From Bacteroidales bacterium (GTDB lineage: Bacteria > Bacteroidota > Bacteroidia > Bacteroidales > P3): 7,160 bases of DNA. Shown here in pieces: positions 1-5,583 of this stretch. The notes below the pieces were generated by a model. The model worked only from the letters and a program-made list of their open reading frames with translations. It was not told the DNA's origin and searched no databases. The translations under genes were made by a program, and so were the position numbers. Position 1 is the first letter of the stretch, and each line of letters begins with the position of its first letter. The DNA lies in NCBI GenBank assembly GCA_016281475.1, contig JAEEIS010000180.1, positions 1 through 7,160 on the forward strand, given 5' to 3'.

Positions 1-886
1 GTGGACAATGGCATTCTGGAATGTGGAGAACTACTTCGACACGCAGCACGACACGCTGAAGGAGGACATGGAATTTACACCTACGGGCAAGAACCATTGG
101 ACAGCCAAACGCTATGCCGACAAGCGCAACAAGATATACAAAATGGTTGCTGCTATGCAATGGCCAGTAGTAGTGGGGCTGGCGGAGGTGGAGAATGACC
201 GTGTGCTGCGGGATTTGTGCAGGTTCACTCCATTGCGAAAGCAGGGGTATGAGTTTGTACATTACGAATCGCCCGACAGGCGGGGGATTGACTGCGCGTT
301 GCTATATCGGAAAGGATTGTTCAAGGTGTTTGAGTCGCGGAGAATAGATGTTTCAGACAGCTCAGAAGACTTCTACACTCGCGACATACTGATGGTAGGC
401 GGAGTACTGGGAGGAGGCGACAGCTGCTATCTGTTTGTGAACCACTGGCCATCGAAACGAAATGGAGCTGTGGCGGAGCGGCATCGGATGGAGATTGCCC
501 ACCTGTTATTAGAAGTGATGGATAGCATCCAGCGGGCACACCCTACGGCACTGGTGCTGGCTATGGGCGACTTCAACTCAGCACCCGAAGAGGAAGCTAT
601 CAGCAAGGGGTTGGGCTTTGAGGGAGGATGCCAGAACGCGGTGGGATTCTACAACCTGATGTGCAAGATTACAGCGGGTGTGGGCAGCTACAAGTATAAG
701 GACGCTTGGTCGTGCATCGACCAGATGATTGCCAACCGAGAACTGACGGCAGAGGTGTTTGCGCCCGACTTTATGCTGACTGACGACACAAAATATATGG
801 GCAAACGGCCTTTTCGTACCTATACGGGGATGCAGTATCTTGGGGGCTACAGCGACCACTTGCCAATAATATTGAGAATACCATGA
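1..886 (+). CDS. Endonuclease/exonuclease/phosphatase family protein, 5'-truncated by the window edge
   Basis: This is a metal-dependent phosphodiesterase-fold protein of the EEP superfamily (DNase I/exonuclease III-like); its substrate cannot be told from the sequence. Numbering from the ATG at 8, the family motifs appear in order: NVEN at 5-8, the metal-binding Glu60 in GLAEVEND, a DRRGID segment at 90-95, His146 in NHWPS, Asp188 and Asn190 in GDFN, and the terminal SDH at 282-284. All expected active-site residues are therefore present. The ATG at 8 is probably an internal methionine. The frame stays open upstream to the first base, and NVEN normally lies after a signal or lead region, so the true start is outside the window. 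The reading frame begins at base 2. Its stop overlaps the start of the next gene (ATGA, 883-886), which suggests translational coupling. Family confidence is high; cellular role is unknown. Confidence 0.92.
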   Translation, partial: WTMAFWNVENYFDTQHDTLKEDMEFTPTGKNHWTAKRYADKRNKIYKMVAAMQWPVVVGLAEVENDRVLRDLCRFTPLRKQGYEFVHYESPDRRGIDCALLYRKGLFKVFESRRIDVSDSSEDFYTRDILMVGGVLGGGDSCYLFVNHWPSKRNGAVAERHRMEIAHLLLEVMDSIQRAHPTALVLAMGDFNSAPEEEAISKGLGFEGGCQNAVGFYNLMCKITAGVGSYKYKDAWSCIDQMIANRELTAEVFAPDFMLTDDTKYMGKRPFRTYTGMQYLGGYSDHLPIILRIP

Positions 887-2973
887 AGAGGACATTACTG
901 ATACTGTTTGCACTACTTATTATGCTACCTTTAGCCGGTAACGCACAGGAGCTGATGCCTTATGCATGGCGCAGCTATTTGGAACTGCTGTCGGAGGAAG
1001 GCGAGGACGAGACGGTGGAGGAGTTGATGGAACTATATGAGACCTACCGCGACAAGCCTGCCAATGTGAACGATACGGTGGTGCTGCTGAGCGACTTCCC
1101 CTTTGTGAACGACCTACAACGAGAGCGGCTGAAGGCGTATGTGGTGCTATACGGCCCGCTGCTCAGTGCAGAAGAGCTGTATACCATCAACGGCTTCGAC
1201 AGCATGACGGTGGAGTTGCTGCGGCCATTGGTGACGTTCAAGCCTATAGAGACATCCCAACGTGTCACCTTGAAGGAGATGCTGGCACATGGACACAGCA
1301 ATCTAGTGATGGGCGTGGGAGGCACTGTGGAGCAAGCACGAGGCTATCGCGACAGCATCTATGAGGGCGACAACCTGCGTCTGATGTGGCGATACTATTT
1401 CAAGTACAAAGACCGGGTACAGCTGCAACTGTCGGGCGACAAAGACCCGGGCGAGGCATTCTTTGCTGGGAGTCAACGACAGGGGTTTGATTTCTATGGC
1501 TACAGTTTGATGATTAACGATGTCGGGCGGTATGTGGGAAGCGGCCAGCATCCTTATTTGAAAAGGGTGGTGATAGGTCAATATCACGCCCAATTCGGGC
1601 AGGGGCTGACGCTGTGGTCAGGGTTTGGCCCTAGGGCGGCATGGGAGACGAGCATCTACCGCAACACGCAGGGCATTCGTCCCAGCGGTGCATTCACGGA
1701 GTACGGCTACCTGCGCGGAGCAGCGACCACAATAGCCCTGTCGCAGCATTGGAGCCTGGCTTTGGCATACTCGTATGTGAATCGCGACGCAACTCTTCCT
1801 CGGAAGGAAAAGGAGGACACAGTGCAGAGTCTCTACAATTCGGGCTACCACCGCACGGCGACAGAAATCGAGAAGCGGAACCAGCTAGGCGAGCACCTTG
1901 TCGGCGGGCATTTGGAGTACCGCAACAGCAATCTACAGATAGGATTGACTGGCGCAGCGACATTTTTGAAAAAGGTTATCGAACCTGCCACATACGTCTA
2001 CAACGACAACGCATTTCGTGGGAATGAGAATTTCAATGTGGGCATCGATGCCACCTACCGTCATCGTCGGCTGCTGCTGTTTGGCGAGGCGGCGATATGC
2101 TACAACCACGCTTTCGACAGCACGGTGGCCAACATCAGCCCAGCGGCTGTGGTGGGCGGAGAGTTTATCTTTAACAACAACCATCGCGCCAGCCTGCTGA
2201 TGCGCTACTACTCCCCCACCTACCACAACTTGCACGCCATCGCCCTTGGGCAGAGCAGCACGCCGCAGAACGAGATGGGCATAGGCTGCCACTACCAAGG
2301 GCGGCTGCCGCTGGGCATAACGGCTACGGGCATGGCCGACTTCTTCTATTTCCCACACATGAAATACCTTGTCTACGCTCCCAGCCACGGGCAGGAATAT
2401 CGTGTGACGCTTTCGAGGGCTGTGGAACTCGTCAAAGGGCTGTCGGTGAATGTGCGCTACCGCTACAAGGAGAAAGGCCGGAATATCACCCCCTCGACGC
2501 AGGTGGACGGGCATTACCTGTTGGAACAGACCTACCGCCACCAGGTGCAGGGCGACATTGAATATAGCACGGGCGATTGGCGGTTGGTGACGCGTATCGG
2601 TTACGCCCATTATCACGGCGACGCGACACAGGCGGACAAAGGACTGCTGTTGTATCAAGACGTACAGTATCACCCACAACATATCCCGCTGACCATTGCG
2701 GCGAGGGTGGCGTGGTTCGACGTGGACGACTACGAGGCGCGGCTCTACACCGCAGAGAGCGACTTCATCTACCAATACAACAGCATGGCGTATCAGAACG
2801 AGGGTTACCGCTGCTATCTGGTGGCACGCTACGATATCACCCCCCACTGGAACATCGGTATCAAATACGGCATCACCGCCTACACCGACCGCGACACCTT
2901 CGGCTCCAGCTACGAATTGATTGACTCCAACCACCGTCAACAATGGAGAATACAGATGCGACTGAAGTGGTAA
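883..2973 (+). CDS. Exported helix-hairpin-helix (ComEA-like) protein with probable outer-membrane beta-barrel
   Basis: The 696-aa product starts with a signal peptide: MKRT, a hydrophobic run over about residues 5-18, and likely cleavage after GNA at about 21. Residues 66-118 look like helix-hairpin-helix repeats, a non-specific DNA-binding fold, with the hairpin-like segments YGPLLSAEELYTINGFD and a preceding LSDFPFVNDLQ. The remaining roughly 570 residues are rich in alternating aromatic/polar stretches (for example WSLALAYSYVN, NVRYRYKEK, WRIQMRLKW), and the last residue is an aromatic Trp, as in outer-membrane barrel proteins. The inference is a periplasmic HHH module tethered to an outer-membrane barrel. 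A DNA-uptake or DNA-handling role is possible but not shown, because HHH domains also occur in secretion and scaffolding proteins. The start is set by the ATGA overlap with the upstream EEP gene, implying co-translation. The gene is GC-rich compared with the DNA that follows. No obvious terminator hairpin follows the stop. Confidence 0.85.
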   Translation: MKRTLLILFALLIMLPLAGNAQELMPYAWRSYLELLSEEGEDETVEELMELYETYRDKPANVNDTVVLLSDFPFVNDLQRERLKAYVVLYGPLLSAEELYTINGFDSMTVELLRPLVTFKPIETSQRVTLKEMLAHGHSNLVMGVGGTVEQARGYRDSIYEGDNLRLMWRYYFKYKDRVQLQLSGDKDPGEAFFAGSQRQGFDFYGYSLMINDVGRYVGSGQHPYLKRVVIGQYHAQFGQGLTLWSGFGPRAAWETSIYRNTQGIRPSGAFTEYGYLRGAATTIALSQHWSLALAYSYVNRDATLPRKEKEDTVQSLYNSGYHRTATEIEKRNQLGEHLVGGHLEYRNSNLQIGLTGAATFLKKVIEPATYVYNDNAFRGNENFNVGIDATYRHRRLLLFGEAAICYNHAFDSTVANISPAAVVGGEFIFNNNHRASLLMRYYSPTYHNLHAIALGQSSTPQNEMGIGCHYQGRLPLGITATGMADFFYFPHMKYLVYAPSHGQEYRVTLSRAVELVKGLSVNVRYRYKEKGRNITPSTQVDGHYLLEQTYRHQVQGDIEYSTGDWRLVTRIGYAHYHGDATQADKGLLLYQDVQYHPQHIPLTIAARVAWFDVDDYEARLYTAESDFIYQYNSMAYQNEGYRCYLVARYDITPHWNIGIKYGITAYTDRDTFGSSYELIDSNHRQQWRIQMRLKW

Positions 2974-2999
2974 GATTTGTAATAGAATACACAAAAAAG

Positions 3000-3030
3000 A
3001 TTGCTGATTGAGAAAAAAGTCGTACCTTTG
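3000..3030 (+). promoter_or_regulatory. Bacteroidota-type promoter for the TIR gene
   Basis: The element TACCTTTG at 3023-3030 matches the Bacteroidota -7 consensus TAnnTTTG exactly. ATTG at 3000-3003 sits 19 bases upstream and matches the -33 TTTG element in three of four positions; 19-21 bases is the usual spacing. It points toward the TIR gene and would give a leader of about 145 bases. This separates the TIR gene from the upstream two-gene unit. Confidence 0.75.
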
Positions 3031-3104
3031 CAACATCAAAACAACATAATACACGACTATGTAAAGATACAAAGATATAGACATAAATAACTGAGATTAA
3101 GCTC

Positions 3105-3120
3105 TAATTCTCTCGAATTA
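3105..3120 (+). other. Small hairpin in the TIR gene leader
   Basis: TAATTC (3105-3110) and GAATTA (3115-3120) are perfect inverted repeats around a TCTC loop, about 60 bases upstream of the TIR start codon. The stem is short and AT-rich, so it could be chance. It could equally be an operator half-site pair or a leader hairpin. Confidence 0.3.
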
Positions 3121-3181
3121 AAGTACATAGTAAAATAAAAAGGGTATTAACAAAAAAGAATTCACCTTAAAACAGAATAAA

Positions 3182-4027
3182 ATGTACTATCATGTAAAAA
3201 TAGACTATTACGACTCTAGACTCAATTGTAATCAAACGTTATTTGAGTTCAACATATCTGACGTACAAATGTTGAGGAGAGATGTTATTATGCCTTATTT
3301 AGAGAGTTCAACTTTCATTTTTAAGGGGGTACGTCTTAACACAACGAATAACGAAATAAGACAGTTAAGTATATTTCGTTCAGAGAAAACAATCGAAGAA
3401 TGTAAACAGATAGCTAACAGTAAAATACCTAAAAATGTTATTGGTTTTTATTATAGTAATAGTGACTTGCTCCCTCACGAAGGCCTAGTGGAGGAATGTA
3501 CAAATATTATTAACGATGTCCAAAAACAACTGGAAGAAAGTGGTATTCAAAATAAGAAAGAAACAATTAATATGATAGTAGATAATTCTAAGGTGTTCAT
3601 CGTACACGGTCATGATGAGACTGCCCGTCTAAAATTGGAAGCTTTTCTGAAAAATGTTGGACTTGAACCTGTGGTGTTATTCCGTCAAGCAGATGAAGGA
3701 AATACAATCATCGAAAAATTCGAAAAATATAGTAATGTTGGGTTTGCGATAGTTCTCTATACATATTGCGATGATGGAAAGGGAAAAAATGAGAGTGACT
3801 ATAAAAAAAGAGCACGTCAAAATGTTGTGTTCGAGCACGGCTATATGATAGCAAAACTTGGTCGAAATAGGGTTTGTGCATTACGTAAAGGAGATATTGA
3901 GATTCCTAGTGATTACCAAGGAGTAATATTCAAAACGATGGACGAAAGTGGCGGATGGCAGATGGAATTAGCCAAAGAGTTGAAGGCTGCTGGTTACTCG
4001 GTTGACATGAATTTATTACTGCAATAA
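3182..4027 (+). CDS. TIR-like domain protein (CAP12/Pycsar-effector type, predicted nucleotide-binding/NADase)
   Basis: The 281-aa protein has two parts. Residues 1-130 are an unrecognised domain, predicted by eye to be mostly beta with a helical end at about 100-120. Residues 136-275 carry the TIR-like family pattern: strand A VFIVHGHDE (138-146), FRQADEGNTIIEKFE (167-181), a strand ending in CDDGK (196-200), RARQNVVFEHGY (210-221), LGR (227-229) and PSDYQGV (242-248). Glu218 in the NVVFE motif is the likely NADase glutamate. In this family such domains, when activated by cyclic nucleotides in CBASS or Pycsar, degrade NAD+ and stop infected cells. Here no cyclase gene is visible, so the trigger is unknown. 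There is no signal peptide or membrane segment, so it is expected to be cytoplasmic. Roughly 32-40% GC in sampled lines contrasts with 53-63% in the preceding gene, suggesting horizontal acquisition. The leader just before ATG is A-rich with no Shine-Dalgarno. Family call is strong; NADase activity is inferred. Confidence 0.88.
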   Translation: MYYHVKIDYYDSRLNCNQTLFEFNISDVQMLRRDVIMPYLESSTFIFKGVRLNTTNNEIRQLSIFRSEKTIEECKQIANSKIPKNVIGFYYSNSDLLPHEGLVEECTNIINDVQKQLEESGIQNKKETINMIVDNSKVFIVHGHDETARLKLEAFLKNVGLEPVVLFRQADEGNTIIEKFEKYSNVGFAIVLYTYCDDGKGKNESDYKKRARQNVVFEHGYMIAKLGRNRVCALRKGDIEIPSDYQGVIFKTMDESGGWQMELAKELKAAGYSVDMNLLLQ

Positions 4028-4103
4028 CTCCAAACTAGTTACTAACATCCCAACGTGGTGGATGCTCTTTTAGGGTGCTTGTGACCACCAGTACATACAT
4101 AAC

Positions 4104-4131
4104 AAAGTCCCTTCTTGCATGGCGGGGACTT
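4104..4131. repeat. GC-rich inverted repeat downstream of the TIR gene
   Basis: AAGTCCC at 4105-4111 is the exact reverse complement of GGGACTT at 4125-4131, with a 13-base loop. No T-run follows on the plus strand, so a classical intrinsic terminator is not clear-cut, although it lies about 80 bases after the TIR stop and could act as a 3'-end stem. Confidence 0.5.
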
Positions 4132-4160
4132 CAGCTTTCATTACAGTGACATTCTGCTTG

Positions 4161-4180
4161 AGTGGATTATTCTATCCACT
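4161..4180. repeat. 7-bp inverted repeat
   Basis: AGTGGAT (4161-4167) and ATCCACT (4174-4180) are perfect reverse complements around a 6-base loop. It is the third of four dyads in this non-coding stretch. Its role is unknown. Confidence 0.45.
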
Positions 4181-4375
4181 ATGACAAAAGCATCCTCAAT
4201 ATGGAATATGACAGTCCAACGGTGGTGTATGATGTTCATCATCTTTGCCAAGGGGTGAATATGTTTATAATAAGATCGTTGCAATAGCACTAAGGCTACC
4301 AGTGTTTCCCAATTAACAACCTTCTTCATAGATAGTTTAAACAAAGATGGCAATATACTCGTATGATAAAGAACT

Positions 4376-4612
4376 ATGGAAAAAGAATTATCGAAACTCT
4401 TTTTACGAGACGGACAAAATGCGCTGCAATATGTCCAAAGCTTGCCTCCAAAACTGAAGTTGATAGCTACAGAAGCAATATTAGAGTGTTTGAGGTTGGG
4501 CTATCCGCTGAACAATATGGAGATTACGAGCAAGGCACGAGAACTACAGCACAGGAAGCAGAGAGTACTCGGTTATATCTATATGCATAGATATAGAGAT
4601 TTAGAATTCTAA
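4376..4612 (+). CDS. Hypothetical 78-aa basic, mostly helical protein
   Basis: I do not recognise this protein. It starts MEKELSKLFLRDG and has a helical, charged composition with a central hydrophobic helix (LKLIATEAILECLRLG, about residues 27-42) and a basic tail (SKARELQHRKQRVLG at about 52-66, then YIYMHRYRDLEF). The start is well constrained: the upstream in-frame stop TAA lies at 4367-4369, so this ATG is the first usable one. The leader before it is A-rich, as expected for Bacteroidota. Two other frames over the same DNA are also partly open, and only this one has a protein-like residue pattern. There is no signal peptide or transmembrane segment. It lies in the same AT-rich segment and orientation as the TIR gene but about 350 bases away, so a functional link is unproven. 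It could be a small regulatory or accessory protein, or a spurious ORF. Confidence 0.5.
   Translation: MEKELSKLFLRDGQNALQYVQSLPPKLKLIATEAILECLRLGYPLNNMEITSKARELQHRKQRVLGYIYMHRYRDLEF
4574..4595. repeat. 9-bp perfect hairpin in the 3' end of the 78-aa ORF
   Basis: TATATCTAT (4574-4582) and ATAGATATA (4587-4595) pair perfectly around an ATGC loop, with a possible extra T-G wobble pair outside. It lies inside the last codons of the 78-aa ORF (YIYMHRY). Confidence 0.6.
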
Positions 4613-4617
4613 TTCAT

Positions 4618-4650
4618 CCCTCCAAAGGAGGGTATGTACATAACCCTTTT
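4618..4650 (+). terminator. Possible terminator hairpin after the 78-aa ORF
   Basis: CCCTCC (4618-4623), AAA loop, GGAGGG (4627-4632) makes a 6-bp GC-rich stem starting 6 bases after the stop codon. The T-run (4647-4650) does not begin until 14 bases past the stem, so it departs from the classical intrinsic terminator. Its position right behind the ORF supports a 3'-end role. Confidence 0.45.
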
Positions 4651-4679
4651 GTTATTGTTATTGTCATCGTATCCCACTT

Positions 4680-4687
4680 TATATTTG
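4680..4687 (+). promoter_or_regulatory. Weak candidate -7 element facing the end of rnc
   Basis: TATATTTG matches TAnnTTTG exactly. The only upstream TTG elements are 22 bases (4655-4657) or 16 bases (4661-4663) away, outside the usual 19-21. No credible gene follows on this strand. Transcription from here would run antisense into the 3' end of rnc. Confidence 0.25.
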
Positions 4688-4735
4688 TGAAAAGTGGCAC
4701 CCTGTTCTTTGCCTTTTTCGGTATAATTATAGCAG

Positions 4736-4803
4736 ACGGAACCGCTCCGTGGTCGCTGTGCCTTCGCCATGCCTTCGCTCTGAGTTCGCTTCTGGAGGCG
4801 AAG
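4736..4803. repeat. GC-rich repeat cluster downstream of rnc
   Basis: The 9-mer TGCCTTCGC occurs at 4759-4767 and 4770-4778 (11-base period). TTCGC appears again at 4785-4789. CTTCGCC (4762-4768) is the exact inverted partner of GGCGAAG (4797-4803). A second small hairpin, ACGGA/TCCGT (4736-4740 with 4746-4750), lies beside it. On the minus strand these sit just past the rnc stop and could form the operon's 3'-end structure. No T-run directly follows the larger stem, so the terminator call is tentative. Confidence 0.4.
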
Positions 4804-4829
4804 AAAGGAAAAGATGATGGCGCGGCAGG

Positions 4830-5579
4830 TCAGGCTTGGTCGGTGTGGGGTGGGATGAGGCCTTGCTCTTGGAGCTTCTTGTAGGTCTTTTCGGCGGCGA
4901 GTTGTTCGGCGGCCTTGATGGAGTATTCGATGGCGTGTTCGGCAGGGGTGCCGTCAATCTTTACGCGCACGTCGTATTGGCGACGGCCTTCTTTGCCTTG
5001 ATATGATACATGCTCAACTTCGAAGCTAATCTTCTTACGGTTCTTCTGGCCCCAGTCGATAAGCTTACTCTTGTAGTTCCACTCGGTGTGTGCCATAGCA
5101 TCGACATCAAGATGGATGCCGATAATTTTATTGACGAGAACTCGGCGCGTGAATTTGTAGCCTTTTTCTAGGTAAATGGCTCCTACCAATGCCTCGAAAG
5201 CATCGCCGTCGACAGACTTGAAAATGCCTTGCGACTCACGATTGTATTGGATGAGTTGGGAGAGGCCTATCTGACGTGCCAGTTTGTTGAGGTTAGCGCG
5301 GCTGACAAGTTTGGAGCGCATCTCGGTGAGGTAGCCCTCGCCTTGATAGGGATATTTCTTGTAGAGAAATTCCGCCACTACGGCACTCAACACAGCATCA
5401 CCGAGGTATTCAAGACGCTCGTTGTTGATACGCCAGCCCTGCCCCATTTCGACCGATTTGGAACGGTGGATGAAAGCAATCTGGTAAAGCTTGGTGTTGC
5501 GCGGGGTGAAACCCAGCACATTCTTGAAGAAAAGATAAAACTCTTTGTTCTCGCCCTTATAACGACCGAACCACAGCAT
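4830..5579 (-). CDS. rnc: Ribonuclease III
   Basis: The product (249 aa from the preferred start) cleaves double-stranded RNA in rRNA precursor processing and RNA turnover, acting as a dimer with Mg2+. The signature NERLEYLGD lies at residues 53-61 and holds the metal-binding Glu54, Glu57 and Asp61. The second acidic pair is Asp126 and Glu129 in DAFEALVGAIY. A double-stranded-RNA-binding domain fills about 169-241, with the AEQLAA helix near its end. I choose the ATG at 5579-5577 because it leaves 4 bases after the fabF stop and gives the usual short lead before the RNase III domain. An ATG at 5621 would add 14 residues and overlap fabF by 38 bases. It is the last gene of the acpP-fabF-rnc cluster and probably shares its transcript. 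Confidence 0.95.
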   Translation of the reverse strand: MLWFGRYKGENKEFYLFFKNVLGFTPRNTKLYQIAFIHRSKSVEMGQGWRINNERLEYLGDAVLSAVVAEFLYKKYPYQGEGYLTEMRSKLVSRANLNKLARQIGLSQLIQYNRESQGIFKSVDGDAFEALVGAIYLEKGYKFTRRVLVNKIIGIHLDVDAMAHTEWNYKSKLIDWGQKNRKKISFEVEHVSYQGKEGRRQYDVRVKIDGTPAEHAIEYSIKAAEQLAAEKTYKKLQEQGLIPPHTDQA

Positions 5580-5583
5580 GATG

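Larger units (their letters stand above)
4028..4375. other. Gene-poor, hairpin-rich stretch between the TIR gene and the 78-aa ORF
   Basis: I see no convincing protein gene in these 348 bases. The segment begins with a palindrome AACTAGTT (4033-4040) just after the TIR stop. It then carries four successive dyads: TGGTGG/CCACCA (4056-4061 with 4085-4090), AAAGTCCC/GGGACTT (4104-4111 with 4125-4131), AGTGGAT/ATCCACT (4161-4167 with 4174-4180) and ATGATG-TT-CATCAT (4229-4242). A 70-codon reading frame on the minus strand (4353-4141) is open but has no recognisable motif. The segment may be a structured 3' UTR or small RNA, or the decayed edge of a mobile insertion. It does not resemble a tRNA or a known RNA family to me. 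Confidence 0.5.

Noticed and set aside
8..10. ATG at 8 as the real start of the EEP gene
   Set aside because: The first catalytic-fold motif NVEN follows after only four residues and the frame is open to the window edge, so the lead region is probably cut off.
1933..3084. Long minus-strand reading frame (383 codons) opposite the HHH/barrel gene
   Set aside because: It lies antisense to a well-supported gene, has a Val/His-rich composition with no motifs, and runs over the TIR promoter; it is a shadow of GC-rich codon structure.
4141..4353. 70-codon minus-strand frame in the gene-poor stretch
   Set aside because: No recognisable motif or promoter, and it crosses the dyads at 4161-4180 and 4229-4242; not enough to call a gene.
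4363..4590. 75-codon plus-strand frame overlapping the 78-aa ORF, and a 36-codon frame at 4347-4457
   Set aside because: Both overlap the better-looking 78-aa frame. A frameshifted single gene was considered but no motif supports joining them.
2974..4735. A complete CBASS, Pycsar or Thoeris operon
   Set aside because: Only the TIR-like protein is present; no cyclase, CD-NTase, SLOG/macro-domain or second TIR gene could be found on either strand.
4687..4884. 65-codon GTG-start frame running into the 3' end of rnc
   Set aside because: It overlaps the rnc coding end, crosses repeats and has a low-complexity composition.
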